The translations under genes were made by a program, and so were the position numbers. The notes beneath the pieces are model-generated. The model made no database searches. It saw only the letters and a list, made by a program, of their open reading frames with translations, and was not told the DNA's origin. A stretch of 46,557 nt of DNA, taken from NCBI GenBank assembly GCA_947374535.1, contig CANCCJ010000014.1:1-46557 (forward strand), read 5' to 3'. Position 1 is the first letter of the stretch. Every line of letters starts with the position of its first letter. This document shows positions 7,500 to 17,217 of the stretch, in pieces. Source of the stretch: Comamonadaceae bacterium. Its GTDB lineage: Bacteria; Pseudomonadota; Gammaproteobacteria; Burkholderiales; Burkholderiaceae.

Positions 7500-9713
7500 A
7501 TGCTGAAGCTTCCCTCTTTCCTCTGCACGCGCCACGCCTTGAGCCTCGCCATCAGCTTGGCTTTTTTGCCCGCGCTCACCGGTGGGTCAATCGCACACGC
7601 AGCGCCTCCAGCCAAAAAGGCTGCCGCGACACAGCAGCCCATCACGCTCAACTTTGTGAATGCGGAAATCGAGTCTGTCGCGCGCACGCTGGCCACCCTG
7701 TCGAACCGCAACTTGGTGGTGGACCCCCGAGTCAAAGGCACGATCAACCTCTCCACCGAGCTGCCCGTGTCACCCAACGAGGCGTGGAATCAATTCTTAG
7801 CGGCGTTGCGCTTGCAAGGCTTTGCGATGGTCGAAACCAAAGGCCTTTACAAAATCGTGCCCGAGGCAGATGCCAAGCTGCAAGGCGGCAACGTGCAACA
7901 GATGGACAACGTGGGCAGTGGCTCGAGCAATGGCCAAATCGTCACGCACATCTTCAAACTCAACTTCGAGCAAGCCAACAACTTGGTGCCCGTGTTGCGT
8001 CCGCTCATCAGCCCCAACAACACCATCAACGTCAACCCCGGCAACAACTCGATCATCATCACCGACTACGCCGACAACCTGCAACGCATGGCCCGCATCA
8101 TCGCCACGCTGGATGTGTCGAACGCCAGCGACGTGGAGGTGATTCAACTCAAACACGCCATCGCCGTCGACTTGGCGCCCTTGGTGTTGCGCTTGATTGA
8201 GTCCGGCAACGCCAACGCCGCAGGAGCCGCCCCCGCAGTGCCAGGCCAAACCGGCGCCGAATACAAAACCACCCTGCTGGCCGAGCCGCGCAGCAACGCG
8301 CTCATCTTGCGTGCGGCCAATCCTGCGCGTGTGGCGCTGGTGAAATCGTTGGTGGCCAAGCTGGATCAACCCGGCAGCTCAGACCCCAGCGGCAACATCC
8401 ATGTGGTGTATCTGAAAAACGCAGATGCCACCAAACTAGCGACCACCTTGCGTGCGGCTGTGAGCGGCCAAGTCACGGGCAGCACTGGCGCTAACCCGCC
8501 CCTGGGCAGCAACGCGGCTAACCCCATGGCGGCTTCGCCTGCATCAGCAACATCGGGCAGCACCTTGGGCTCGACCAACGCGTCAACGGGCTCTGCCACC
8601 GGTGGACAAATTCAAGCCGACACCGCCACCAATTCGCTCATCATCAGCGCGCCCGAACCGCAATACCGCCAACTGCGTGCGGTGATCGACATGCTCGACC
8701 AGCGTCGCGCGCAAGTGATGGTGGAAAGCTTGATTGCTGAAGTCAACGCCGACAAAGCCGCGCAAATGGGCATTCAGTGGCAGACGGCCACGGGTCAAGC
8801 GGGTGGCACGGTGGGCATCATTGGCACCAACTTCAACAACCAACTCAGCACCACGATTGGCCAAGGCAACATCATTGGCGCGGCGGGTGGCGCCACCGCA
8901 CTGAGTACGCTCGGCGGCGGGCTCAACATCGGCACAGCCAAGCAAATCAACGGCACGTATGTGCTGAGCAGCTTGGCCACGTTCTTGCAACAAAACGGTG
9001 AAGGCAATGTGTTGTCCACGCCCACATTGCTAACACTCGACAACGAAGAAGCCAAGATCGTCGTGGGCCAAAACGTGCCCTTCGTCACCGGCCAATACAC
9101 CAACAACAACACGACCAACGGTTCGGTCAATCCGTTTCAAACCATTGAACGCAAGGACGTGGGTTTGACGCTCAAGGTCAAACCGCAAATCAGCGAAACG
9201 GGCACGGTCAAACTCACCATCTTCCAAGAAGTCTCCAGCGTCGTCGCCAACTCGGTGGGCTCCACGGCAGGCTTGATCACCAACAAGCGCAGCATTGAAT
9301 CCAACGTGTTGGTAGATGATGGTTCCATCATCGTGTTGGGTGGTTTGTTGTCAGACGAATACTCAGGCGCAGCCAGCCAAGTCCCAGGCTTTGGTGACAT
9401 TCCTGTGTTGGGCTGGTTGTTCAAAAGCGAAAGTCGTTCACGCAGCAAGAAAAACCTGATGGTGTTCTTGCGCCCCGTCGTCGTGCGCGATGCCGCAGCG
9501 TCTGACGCGCTCAGCAACAACCGCTACCAACAAATGATGGGCTTGCAGCAAGCCGCTCAGCCTGGTTTCAACCCGATCTTGGGCTCAGGCAACTCACCTG
9601 TGTTGCCACCCACGCCAGTGCCTGCCCCTAAAGCGGAGAAACCCGCTGCGACCTCAGGCGACACAACAAATGCGCCTCAGTCTGCGGTGCCTGCTTCCAC
9701 TCCCGCTCAATAA
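7500..9713 (+). CDS. gspD: Type II secretion secretin GspD
   Basis: Outer-membrane secretin that forms the exit channel. It has a signal peptide (about residues 1-34, ending AHA), an N0 domain (ITLNFVNAEIESVARTLATL ... VDPRVKGTINL), repeated N1-N3 domains (IVTHIFKLNFEQANNLVPVLRPL, HVVYLKNADATKLATTLR), a Gly/Ser/Ala/Asn-rich N3 insertion near 325-365, and the secretin domain with VPGFGDIPVLGWLF followed by KKNLMVFLRPVVV. The C-terminus is Pro/Ala-rich. 737 aa is in the normal range. No dedicated GspS pilotin gene is seen nearby. Confidence 0.96.
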   Translation: MLKLPSFLCTRHALSLAISLAFLPALTGGSIAHAAPPAKKAAATQQPITLNFVNAEIESVARTLATLSNRNLVVDPRVKGTINLSTELPVSPNEAWNQFLAALRLQGFAMVETKGLYKIVPEADAKLQGGNVQQMDNVGSGSSNGQIVTHIFKLNFEQANNLVPVLRPLISPNNTINVNPGNNSIIITDYADNLQRMARIIATLDVSNASDVEVIQLKHAIAVDLAPLVLRLIESGNANAAGAAPAVPGQTGAEYKTTLLAEPRSNALILRAANPARVALVKSLVAKLDQPGSSDPSGNIHVVYLKNADATKLATTLRAAVSGQVTGSTGANPPLGSNAANPMAASPASATSGSTLGSTNASTGSATGGQIQADTATNSLIISAPEPQYRQLRAVIDMLDQRRAQVMVESLIAEVNADKAAQMGIQWQTATGQAGGTVGIIGTNFNNQLSTTIGQGNIIGAAGGATALSTLGGGLNIGTAKQINGTYVLSSLATFLQQNGEGNVLSTPTLLTLDNEEAKIVVGQNVPFVTGQYTNNNTTNGSVNPFQTIERKDVGLTLKVKPQISETGTVKLTIFQEVSSVVANSVGSTAGLITNKRSIESNVLVDDGSIIVLGGLLSDEYSGAASQVPGFGDIPVLGWLFKSESRSRSKKNLMVFLRPVVVRDAAASDALSNNRYQQMMGLQQAAQPGFNPILGSGNSPVLPPTPVPAPKAEKPAATSGDTTNAPQSAVPASTPAQ

Positions 9714-9716
9714 ACC

Positions 9717-11105
9717 ATGCGCCGCCCGCTGCCTTATGCCTTTGCCCGCACCCACCAGCTGTTGCTGGAGGACGATGGCCACACGCTCACGCTGTGGCAC
9801 AGCGACGCGCCTGACCTGAGCGCGTGGAGCGAGGTCACGCGCTGCCACGCGGTGCAGGCGTTTGAATACACCGACAAAGCCACGTTAGCCAAACGCATCA
9901 GCGAAGCCTATGCACAAGCCGACAGCAACGCTGCCGCCGTGGTGAGCGAGGTCGAGAGCGATGCCGACCTGACCCGCATGATGCAAGAGCTGCCCGCGGT
10001 GGAAGATTTGCTAGAAGCTGCCGACGACGCCCCCATCATCCGCATGCTCAACGCGCTGCTCACACAAGCTGCACGCGATGGCGCAAGCGACATTCACATC
10101 GAGCCGTATGAGCGCCACAGCAGCGTGCGATTTCGGGTGGACGGCACGCTGCGCGAAGTGGTGCAACCCAACCGCGCGTTGCATGCCGCGCTGATTTCGC
10201 GTCTCAAAATCATGGCCGAGCTAGACATTGCCGAAAAGCGTTTGCCGCAGGATGGCCGCATTTCGCTGCGCTTGGGCCAACGCGCCATTGACGTGCGTGT
10301 GTCCACTTTGCCCAGCGCACACGGCGAACGTGCGGTGCTGCGCTTGCTCGACAAGAACGAGAGCAAACTCACCCTGCAAGCCGTGGGCATGGAAGGCGAC
10401 ACGCTGCAGCGCTTTGAGGCGTTGATCAAACAACCGCACGGCATCATCTTGGTCACCGGCCCCACGGGCTCGGGCAAAACCACCACGCTGTACGCCGCAC
10501 TGCAAGGGCTGGACGCCACGCGCAACAACATCATGACGGTGGAAGACCCGATTGAATACGAACTCGCTGGCGTGGGCCAAACCCAGGTGAACCCCAAGAT
10601 TGATTTGGACTTTGCCAAAGCCCTGCGCGCCATCTTGCGCCAAGACCCCGACATCATCATGATTGGTGAGATTCGCGATTACGAGACCGCGCAAATTGCC
10701 ATTCAAGCCTCGCTCACCGGCCACTTGGTGTTGGCCACGCTACACACCAACGATGCGGCCAGTGCCATCACCCGCTTGACCGATATGGGCGTGGAGCCCT
10801 TCTTACTTAGCTCGTCGCTCCTAGGCGTCTTGGCCCAACGGCTGCTGCGCAAAACTTGTACGCATTGCTCTGGCAAGGGCTGCAGCGAATGCGGCCACAG
10901 CGGTTACCAAGGCCGCACCGGTATTTTTGAATTGCTCACCACCAACGACGACATTCGCGCCCTCATCCACAACCAAGCCAGCGAAGCGCATCTGCGCGAG
11001 GCGGCGTTGCGTCACGGCATGACCTTGATGCGCGACGATGGCGAGCGCTTGGTGCGAAACGGTATTTCTACCCGCGAAGAACTGGTGCGCGTCACCCGCG
11101 ACTAA
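9717..11105 (+). CDS. gspE: Type II secretion ATPase GspE
   Basis: Cytoplasmic hexameric ATPase that powers pseudopilus assembly. Walker A is at residues 248-256 (GPTGSGKTT), followed by the Asp box (TVEDPIEYE), Walker B (RQDPDIIMIGEIRD) and His box (LVLATLHTNDA). The N-terminal domain is short. The tetracysteine zinc motif is compact: C381, C384, C389 and C392, with only four residues between the two CxxC pairs, where classical GspE proteins have a loop of roughly thirty. The 462-aa length reflects both. It starts three bases after gspD. Confidence 0.96.
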   Translation: MRRPLPYAFARTHQLLLEDDGHTLTLWHSDAPDLSAWSEVTRCHAVQAFEYTDKATLAKRISEAYAQADSNAAAVVSEVESDADLTRMMQELPAVEDLLEAADDAPIIRMLNALLTQAARDGASDIHIEPYERHSSVRFRVDGTLREVVQPNRALHAALISRLKIMAELDIAEKRLPQDGRISLRLGQRAIDVRVSTLPSAHGERAVLRLLDKNESKLTLQAVGMEGDTLQRFEALIKQPHGIILVTGPTGSGKTTTLYAALQGLDATRNNIMTVEDPIEYELAGVGQTQVNPKIDLDFAKALRAILRQDPDIIMIGEIRDYETAQIAIQASLTGHLVLATLHTNDAASAITRLTDMGVEPFLLSSSLLGVLAQRLLRKTCTHCSGKGCSECGHSGYQGRTGIFELLTTNDDIRALIHNQASEAHLREAALRHGMTLMRDDGERLVRNGISTREELVRVTRD

Positions 11106-11124
11106 GCGCTAAAGCAAACCAACC

Positions 11125-12339
11125 ATGCCCGCCTACGCCTTCGAAGCCCTAGACCCCCAAGGCCAAACCCGCCATGGCGTGTTGGAGGCAGACACCGCAC
11201 GAACCGCACGCAGCCAGTTGCGTGCGCAAGATTGGGTGCCGCTCAAGGTCGAGCCGGTGCAACGCAGCAACAAAGGTTTCGATACGGTTATTTGGGAAAG
11301 CCAAGTATTCAGCCGCGCCGCGCTGGCGGTGTGGGCGCGGCAGCTCTCGGGCTTGGTCAGCGCAGGTTTGCCACTGGAGCGCGCCTTGGCCGCCCTAGGC
11401 GACGAAGCCGAAACACCGCGCCAGCGCGATTTGGTCTCGGCCTTGCGCACCGAGGTGAACGCTGGCGCATCATTTGCCAAAGCGCTCAGCCAACACCCAC
11501 GCGAGTTCAGCGCCATCTTCACCGCTGTGATTGGTGCGGGCGAGCAAAGCGGCCACTTAGACCTGGTGCTAGAGCGCTTGGCCGACGATTTGCAAGAGCA
11601 GCAAAACCTGCGCAGCAAATTGTTCGCGGCAGGTCTGTATCCCGCCATCGTGAGTTTGGTGGCTTTGGTCATCGTGTTGTTTTTGCTGGCCTATGTGGTG
11701 CCGCAAGTGGCACAGGTGTTTGGCAGCAACCAGCAAAAGCTGCCCGCACTCACCCGCGTGATGCTGGCCTTGAGCGAGTTCGTTCAAGACTTCTGGCTCT
11801 GGGGCGTGTTGTTGGTGCTCGCTGTTGCCGCAGGCGGTCATGTGGCACTCCAGCGGCCCGCCACACGCGAACGCTTCGATGCGGCTTGGTTGCAAATCCC
11901 GCTCATCGGGCGCTTGGCACGAGGCTACAACGCCGCCCGTTTTGCCAGCACGCTGGCCATGTTGGCCACCGCGGGCGTACCCATTTTGAAAGCGCTGCAA
12001 GCGGCAGCAGACACGCTCAGCAACACCGCGCTCAAGCGCGATGCTCAAGAGGCACTGGTGCAGGTGCGTGAAGGTGCGCCGCTGGCTTCAGCGTTGGCCC
12101 AGCATGCTCGCTTCCCTCGTTTGTTGGTGATGTTCTCGCGCTTGGGTGAACAAACCGGCACGCTCCCCACCATGCTTGCACGCGCCGCTGCACAACTGAG
12201 CGAAGAAGTGCAACGCCGCGCTTTACAACTGACCACTATCCTTGAGCCGCTGCTCATCGTGGTGATGGGAGCCATGGTGATGCTCATCGTGCTGGCCGTG
12301 ATGCTGCCGATCATTCAACTCAATCAGTGGGTGAGGTAA
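11125..12339 (+). CDS. gspF: Type II secretion inner-membrane protein GspF
   Basis: Polytopic platform protein that interacts with GspE and GspL. It begins MPAYAFEALDPQGQTRHGVLEAD, the standard GspF opening. It has two homologous cytoplasmic domains (FARQLSG-like ARQLSGLVSAGLPLERAL and RFASTLAMLATAGVPILKAL) and three membrane segments (about 171-195, 222-245 and 375-398). The end LEPLLIVVMGAMVMLIVLAVMLPI is the family's C-terminal helix. 404 aa is typical. It closes the gsp run. Confidence 0.95.
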   Translation: MPAYAFEALDPQGQTRHGVLEADTARTARSQLRAQDWVPLKVEPVQRSNKGFDTVIWESQVFSRAALAVWARQLSGLVSAGLPLERALAALGDEAETPRQRDLVSALRTEVNAGASFAKALSQHPREFSAIFTAVIGAGEQSGHLDLVLERLADDLQEQQNLRSKLFAAGLYPAIVSLVALVIVLFLLAYVVPQVAQVFGSNQQKLPALTRVMLALSEFVQDFWLWGVLLVLAVAAGGHVALQRPATRERFDAAWLQIPLIGRLARGYNAARFASTLAMLATAGVPILKALQAAADTLSNTALKRDAQEALVQVREGAPLASALAQHARFPRLLVMFSRLGEQTGTLPTMLARAAAQLSEEVQRRALQLTTILEPLLIVVMGAMVMLIVLAVMLPIIQLNQWVR

Positions 12340-12342
12340 TCC

Positions 12343-13245
12343 ATGGGTGTTTCTCTAGACGGAAAACTGGTCGTTGCTATTTCTTCGAGAGCACTCTTCG
12401 ACTTCGAAGAAGAAAACAAAGTCTTCGAACAAGGCGACGACCGCGCCTACATGAACTTGCAACTGGCCCGCCTAGAAACCCCCGCCAAACCCGGTGTGGC
12501 GTTTTCGCTGGTGCAAAAGCTCTTGGCCTTTAACACGCCTGAGGCGCAGCGGGTGGAAGTGGTCATCCTGTCGCGCAACGACCCCGTCAGTGGCATGCGC
12601 GTGTTTCGCTCGGCGCAGCACTACGGCCTGCCCATTCAGCGCGGCAGCTTCACACGTGGGCAATCGCCTTGGCGCTATTTGCGTCCACTCAACGCCAATT
12701 TGTTTTTGTCCACGCACTTGTCTGACGTGCGCTCAGCCTTGGACGCTGGCGTACCCGCCGCACAGGTGTACCCGCACTCGGCCCACGCGTCAGAAGCCAA
12801 CCCGCATGAAGTGCGCATTGCGTTTGATGGTGACGCCGTGTTGTTCAGCGACGAAGCTGAGCGCGTGTTTCAAACCCAAGGCTTGGATGCGTTTCAGCAA
12901 CACGAGCAAACCAACGCTGCACAACCTTTGCCCGCTGGCCCCTTCAAGCCTCTGCTGTTAGCCCTGCAAGTGCTGCAACAAGCAGGAACACCCAATATGC
13001 GCATTCGCACCGCGCTGGTCACCGCCCGCAGCGCACCCGCACACGAACGCGCCATCCGCACGCTGATGAACTGGAACATTGAAGTGGACGAAGCCATGTT
13101 CTTAGGCGGTCTTGAAAAGGGCGAGTTCTTGCGCGAGTTTGAACCCGACTTTTTCTTTGACGATCAAACCGGCCACATCGAATCTGCCGCCCGCCACGTC
13201 CCCTCGGGCCATGTGGCCAGTGGCGTGCGCAACACTTCAACATAA
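12343..13245 (+). CDS. Cytosolic 5'-nucleotidase family protein
   Basis: The product (300 aa) resembles the 5'-nucleotidase family related to vertebrate cytosolic 5'-nucleotidase I, which dephosphorylates nucleoside monophosphates. Recognisable motifs are LVVAISSRALFDFEEEN at the N-terminus, VEVVILSRNDPVSGMRVF in the middle, VRIAFDGDAVLFSDEAERVF (the second Asp-rich site) and a C-terminal FDDQTGHIESAARHVPSGHVASGV. It starts three bases after gspF and six bases before the next gene, so it is probably co-transcribed with the gsp genes, though a functional link to secretion is not obvious. Confidence 0.85.
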   Translation: MGVSLDGKLVVAISSRALFDFEEENKVFEQGDDRAYMNLQLARLETPAKPGVAFSLVQKLLAFNTPEAQRVEVVILSRNDPVSGMRVFRSAQHYGLPIQRGSFTRGQSPWRYLRPLNANLFLSTHLSDVRSALDAGVPAAQVYPHSAHASEANPHEVRIAFDGDAVLFSDEAERVFQTQGLDAFQQHEQTNAAQPLPAGPFKPLLLALQVLQQAGTPNMRIRTALVTARSAPAHERAIRTLMNWNIEVDEAMFLGGLEKGEFLREFEPDFFFDDQTGHIESAARHVPSGHVASGVRNTST

Positions 13246-13251
13246 GAACAC

Positions 13252-15108
13252 ATGAACGCTTTCAAAACCGTCGCCCAGAACGTGGCGACGAACTGGCAAA
13301 AAAGCCGCTTGCAACTCAGCCGCGTTTGGGCTTTGTCACTCCCCTATTTCCAATCCGAAGAAAAGTGGCGCGCCCGTTTGCTGCTGGGCGCTTGCGTGGG
13401 GTTGAACCTCGGCATGGTCTACATGATGGTGTTGCTCAACGACTGGAACCGCGTGTTCTACGACGCCCTGCAAAACCGAAATGCGGAAGTGTTTTGGCAT
13501 CAGTTGGGGGTGTTCGCCATGTTGGCCACCTGCTTCATCATCGTGGCGGTGTACCGCTTCTACCTCACGCAACTGCTTGAGTTACGTTGGCGCGCATGGA
13601 TGACGCGCGACTACTTGCAACGCTGGCTCAAAGGCCATGTGTTTTACCAACTCGAACTGCAAAGCAAAAACGGCACAGACAACCCAGACCAACGGATTCA
13701 AGAAGATGTGCAGCAGTTCACGTCTGACACCGTGGGTTTGGCCTTGGGGCTGTTGGATGCCACTGTCACGCTGCTGAGTTTTATCGGCATCTTGTGGGCA
13801 CTGTCGGGCGGTTTCAGTTTTGAGGTGGCGGGTGCGACCTACAACATCCCTGGCTTTATGGTGTGGATGGCGTTGTCCTACGCGCTGGCGGGCAGCTTGA
13901 TCGGCCACATGATTGGCCGCTCCATGGCCTCACTCAACTTTGCGCAACAGCGCCTTGAAGCGGACTTTCGTCACCACCTCATGCGTGTGCGCGAATACAG
14001 CGAAGCCATCGCGCTCGACCGTGGCGGCAAAGTCGAACGCCTGTCACTGCAAGAACGATTCGCCCAAGTGCTGGACAACTTCATGCGCCTGCTGCGGGTG
14101 CAAAAGCGCTACACCTGGTTCAACTCGGGCTACGGCCAAGCAGCGGTGGTGTTCCCCATGCTGGTGGCGTCACCGCGCTACTTCAGCGGTGCGATTCAAC
14201 TGGGCGAGTTGATGCAAATTTCATCGGCGTTTGGTCAAGTGCAAGAGGCACTCAGCTGGTTCATCAGCAACTACAGCCGCTTGGCCTCGTGGCAAGCCAC
14301 CACGCTGCGTTTGACGAGTTTTCAAGACCAGATGTTGGCGATCAAAGTCGATGAACTACCTGAAGCTGAGGTTACGCCGCTGTCGTTCACAGGCGCCACG
14401 ACCGTCACGCACACAGGCATCAACGCCTTGCACACCACGCCCTTGACCGTGTCACTGCCCAACGGCGATGTGTTGCTGGCCGACACTTCGCTCAACGCCG
14501 CAGCAGGCGACACCGTGTTGATTCGCGGGCCTTCGGGCTGTGGCAAGTCCACCTTGTTGCGTGTGCTGGCAGGCATTTGGCCGCACGTCACCTCGCCCTC
14601 CCACGACCGCCGCGGCGAGCCGATCACCTACGGTCCCGTGGTGCTACCCGAGAGCTGTGTGTTCATGCCGCAGCGCCCGTACTTTCCCGAGGGGACTTTG
14701 CGCCAAGCGCTGGCCTATCCAGAGAGCGCCGAGCATTACACCGACGAAGCCTTAAAGAACGCGCTGTACGACGCGCTGCTGCCGCATTTGGCGAGCGAGC
14801 TAGACGTGGCAGGCCAGTGGACCCAGCAACTCTCTGGCGGCGAGCAACAACGCTTGGCCTTGGCGCGTGTGCTGCTCAAGCGCCCGCGCTGGGTGTTTGC
14901 AGACGAGGCCACCAGCGCCTTGGATGAAGCAGGCGAAAAAGTGCTTTATGAAAAGCTACGCACCATGGTGCGCGAAGAAGGCGGTGGCCTGGTGTCCATC
15001 GCGCATCGCCCTAGCGTGGTCAGTTACCACGAAACGATTTGGCAGTTTGTGCCAGCAGCAGAAGGCAGCGTGGCGAGATTTGTGTTGGTCACCGAAGAAA
15101 GCGCTTAA
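13252..15108 (+). CDS. SbmA/BacA-like ABC transporter, fused permease and ATPase
   Basis: Half-transporter of the SbmA/BacA-related (ABC_membrane_2) group with its own ATPase domain, like YddA or mycobacterial Rv1819c; such proteins move peptides or cobalamin across the inner membrane. The N-terminal ~330 residues carry about six membrane helices and the family stretch [15 protein letters not shown]...FW. The nucleotide-binding domain has Walker [10 protein letters not shown] at 426-434, signature LSGGEQQR at 527-534 and Walker [14 protein letters not shown]. The substrate cannot be read from sequence. The stop overlaps the queC stop on the other strand through a shared TTAA. Confidence 0.9.
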   Translation: MNAFKTVAQNVATNWQKSRLQLSRVWALSLPYFQSEEKWRARLLLGACVGLNLGMVYMMVLLNDWNRVFYDALQNRNAEVFWHQLGVFAMLATCFIIVAVYRFYLTQLLELRWRAWMTRDYLQRWLKGHVFYQLELQSKNGTDNPDQRIQEDVQQFTSDTVGLALGLLDATVTLLSFIGILWALSGGFSFEVAGATYNIPGFMVWMALSYALAGSLIGHMIGRSMASLNFAQQRLEADFRHHLMRVREYSEAIALDRGGKVERLSLQERFAQVLDNFMRLLRVQKRYTWFNSGYGQAAVVFPMLVASPRYFSGAIQLGELMQISSAFGQVQEALSWFISNYSRLASWQATTLRLTSFQDQMLAIKVDELPEAEVTPLSFTGATTVTHTGINALHTTPLTVSLPNGDVLLADTSLNAAAGDTVLIRGPSGCGKSTLLRVLAGIWPHVTSPSHDRRGEPITYGPVVLPESCVFMPQRPYFPEGTLRQALAYPESAEHYTDEALKNALYDALLPHLASELDVAGQWTQQLSGGEQQRLALARVLLKRPRWVFADEATSALDEAGEKVLYEKLRTMVREEGGGLVSIAHRPSVVSYHETIWQFVPAAEGSVARFVLVTEESA

Positions 15109-15818
15109 GCCTTCCAGCGCAGCCAACCCTTGGCGCGCAAATCACACGCGGGGCAGGTGCCGCAGCCGTAGCCCCAATCGTGGCGGTGCGTGCGATCGCC
15201 CATGTAGCAGGTGTGGGTGTGCTCGACGATGAGGTCCACCAACTGATCGCCACCGTTGGGCTGCGCCTTTTGACCGAGGTCGTAGGCCAGCTGCCACGTC
15301 TGTGCTTTGTCGATCCACATCAGCGGGGTTTCGATAAGCAAGCGGCGATCCATGCCGAGTGACAAGGCAATTTGCATGGCCTTCATAGTGTCGTCGCGAC
15401 AGTCGGGGTAACCCGAGAAATCGGTTTCGCACACACCGGTGACGATGACGTCCAAATCACGTCGGTAAGCCAAGGCTGCAGCCAAGGTGAGGAACAGCAA
15501 ATTGCGGCCCGGCACAAAGGTGTTGGGCAAGCCTGAAGCCTCCATCTTGAAGGCCATGTCGCGTGTGAGCGAGGTCTCGCTGACCTGCCCCAGCACGCCC
15601 AAGTCGAGCAAATGGTCTTCGCCAAGCTTGTGCGCCCACGGCGCAAACTGCGCGCGTACCTGCGCCAGCACTTGCATGCGGGCATCCAGCTCGACCAAAT
15701 GGCGTTGGCGGTAATCAAACGCCAAAGTCTCCACCCGCTCGTATCGAGAGAGTGCATGAGCCAAACAAGTGGTGGAATCTTGTCCACCTGAAAACAATAC
15801 CAGGGCGTTGCGATGCAT
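15105..15818 (-). CDS. queC: 7-cyano-7-deazaguanine synthase QueC
   Basis: ATP-dependent ligase converting 7-carboxy-7-deazaguanine and ammonia to preQ0 in queuosine (tRNA modification) synthesis. The PP-loop [14 protein letters not shown] lies at residues 10-23. [20 protein letters not shown] and [13 protein letters not shown] are family motifs, and the C-terminal zinc site is C-x-M...[16 protein letters not shown]. 237 aa is normal. Its start is only 26 bases from the divergent yggT-like gene, too short a leader for a preQ1 riboswitch. Confidence 0.96.
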   Translation of the reverse strand: MHRNALVLFSGGQDSTTCLAHALSRYERVETLAFDYRQRHLVELDARMQVLAQVRAQFAPWAHKLGEDHLLDLGVLGQVSETSLTRDMAFKMEASGLPNTFVPGRNLLFLTLAAALAYRRDLDVIVTGVCETDFSGYPDCRDDTMKAMQIALSLGMDRRLLIETPLMWIDKAQTWQLAYDLGQKAQPNGGDQLVDLIVEHTHTCYMGDRTHRHDWGYGCGTCPACDLRAKGWLRWKA

Positions 15819-15844
15819 AGATTTGAAACACTAAACTCAGCGAC

Positions 15845-16405
15845 ATGCTGTTTCAAATATTTTCCCTTATCTTGCAGTTCGCCACCGGCTTGGTGGCGGG
15901 CACCTGTTTGCTGCGCGTGTACATGCACTTGCAGCGCATCAACTTGTCGATCAGCTCGGGTAACCCGATCGCACCGTTTGTGTTTGCCGTGACCAACTGG
16001 ATCGTTTTGCCCGTGCGCCGCTTTGTGCCGGGTATGGGTCGCTTGGACACGGGCAGCCTCGTCGCAGCCTATGCCGTGCTGCTGGCCAAATACGCGCTGC
16101 TGTGGTTGTTGGCGGGCGCAACTGCCCACTGGCTGAGCTTGGTCACTACGGCGGGGTTTGACCTCGCGTATGTGGCGCTCTCCAGCCTCATGTGGTTGGT
16201 CATTGCGTATGCCGTGGCGTCGTGGTTCAACGTTGGCACTGACGCGCGTTACTTCTTGGCGCAATTGGTGGAGCCGCTGTTGCGCCCCATTCGCCGCATC
16301 TTGCCGCAGATGGGCGGCGTGGACTTGTCGCCCATCGCGTTGATGCTGTTGGTGCAAATTGCCGAGATCGTTCTGCACAGCGTGCAGGCCCAAGTCATTT
16401 TCTAA
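15845..16405 (+). CDS. YggT family integral membrane protein
   Basis: Membrane protein of the YggT family, whose exact function is uncertain (roles in cell-envelope organisation and osmotic stress have been proposed). It holds two related YGGT repeats: LRVYMHLQRINLSISSGNPIAPFVFAVTNWIVLPVRR near residues 20-60 and a second with VGTDARYFLAQLVEPLLRPIRRILP near 130-160. There are four hydrophobic segments. 186 aa matches the usual length. It is divergent from queC with a 26-base gap, so each promoter must reach into the other's coding region. Confidence 0.88.
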   Translation: MLFQIFSLILQFATGLVAGTCLLRVYMHLQRINLSISSGNPIAPFVFAVTNWIVLPVRRFVPGMGRLDTGSLVAAYAVLLAKYALLWLLAGATAHWLSLVTTAGFDLAYVALSSLMWLVIAYAVASWFNVGTDARYFLAQLVEPLLRPIRRILPQMGGVDLSPIALMLLVQIAEIVLHSVQAQVIF

Positions 16406-16418
16406 AGGGGCGGGCGCG

Positions 16419-16973
16419 ATGGCTGTGAAACGCTTATTTGTCACGCTGTGCATCACCGCGAGTGGCATGCTCGCGATGGCTCAAACACCGACTGCCCTAC
16501 CTGCCATCGCCCCAATTGCATCCCTAGACATTCAACGCTATATGGGCGCTTGGTACGAGATTGCCAAATTCCCAAACCGGTTTCAGCGCAAATGCGTGGC
16601 CAACACCCGCGCACACTATTTGGCGCAAACCGATGGCAGTGTGCAGGTTCTCAACAGCTGCGTGACCGCCGAAGGCGACTCACTAGACGCACTGGGCAAG
16701 GCACAGCAAATCGGCCCCGCCACCTCGGCCAAACTCAAAGTTCGTTTCGCGCCCGCTTGGTTGAGCTGGCTGCCGATGGTGTGGGGCGACTACTGGGTGA
16801 TTGACCTCGACCCTGATTACCAACTGGCTGCGGTGAGCGACGCCAAGCGCGAATACCTGTGGGTGCTGTCACGCACACCGCAAGTCAATGCCAAAGCCTA
16901 TGACGCCTTGCTAGACCGCCTCAAAGCGCAAAGCTTTGATGTGCAAAAACTCGAACGAACCACTCAACGCTGA
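16419..16973 (+). CDS. Lipocalin family protein (Blc-like)
   Basis: Small secreted or periplasmic lipocalin. The ATG at 16419, preceded by AAAGGGG, gives 184 aa with a Sec signal peptide ending AMAQ at about residue 22. The lipocalin signature GAWYEIAKFPNRFQ lies at 43-56, and later stretches (LKVRFAPAWLSWLPMVWGDYWVIDLDPDYQLAAV, LWVLSRTPQV) match the Blc beta-barrel. E. coli Blc is a lipoprotein, but no lipobox Cys is visible here, so the protein is probably soluble in the periplasm. It likely binds fatty acids or lysophospholipids. Confidence 0.9.
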   Translation: MAVKRLFVTLCITASGMLAMAQTPTALPAIAPIASLDIQRYMGAWYEIAKFPNRFQRKCVANTRAHYLAQTDGSVQVLNSCVTAEGDSLDALGKAQQIGPATSAKLKVRFAPAWLSWLPMVWGDYWVIDLDPDYQLAAVSDAKREYLWVLSRTPQVNAKAYDALLDRLKAQSFDVQKLERTTQR

Positions 16974-16983
16974 AAGAGCCCAC

Positions 16984-17193
16984 ATGAAAGTCAAACAAAT
17001 CCTCACCGACGTGCAACTGGTTATCGCTGACCTAGAAGTGCATTTGAATGGTGAGCTGCGCAACAGCCCCACCTTGTGCGCCTTGATTCCTGCCGCCAAC
17101 GGTCATGAAGAAAAGATCATCCCGCTCAACACGCCAGATGGCCGCCCGATTTTCATGAACCTAGAAAACGCCATCCAACCCGCCAAAGACTAA
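16984..17193 (+). CDS. Small hypothetical protein
   Basis: 69 aa, beginning MKVKQILTDVQLVIADLEVHLNGE, ten bases after the lipocalin stop and in the same direction. The start at 16984 is chosen because the longer frame from 16936 would overlap the lipocalin. No signal peptide, membrane segment or recognisable domain is visible; a helix followed by short beta-prone stretches (EKIIPLN, GRPIFMNLENA) is suggested. I do not recognise the family. Confidence 0.6.
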   Translation: MKVKQILTDVQLVIADLEVHLNGELRNSPTLCALIPAANGHEEKIIPLNTPDGRPIFMNLENAIQPAKD

Positions 17194-17217
17194 GCGCAGA
17201 ATCAGGCCGTCGTGGGC

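Noticed and set aside
15819..15844. preQ1 riboswitch before queC
   Set aside because: Only 26 bases separate queC from the divergent gene; no aptamer-like structure fits.
15383..16468. Long minus-strand frame across queC and the YggT gene
   Set aside because: It overlaps two well-supported genes in another frame, and its product is low-complexity (Gln/His/Arg rich) with no family motifs.
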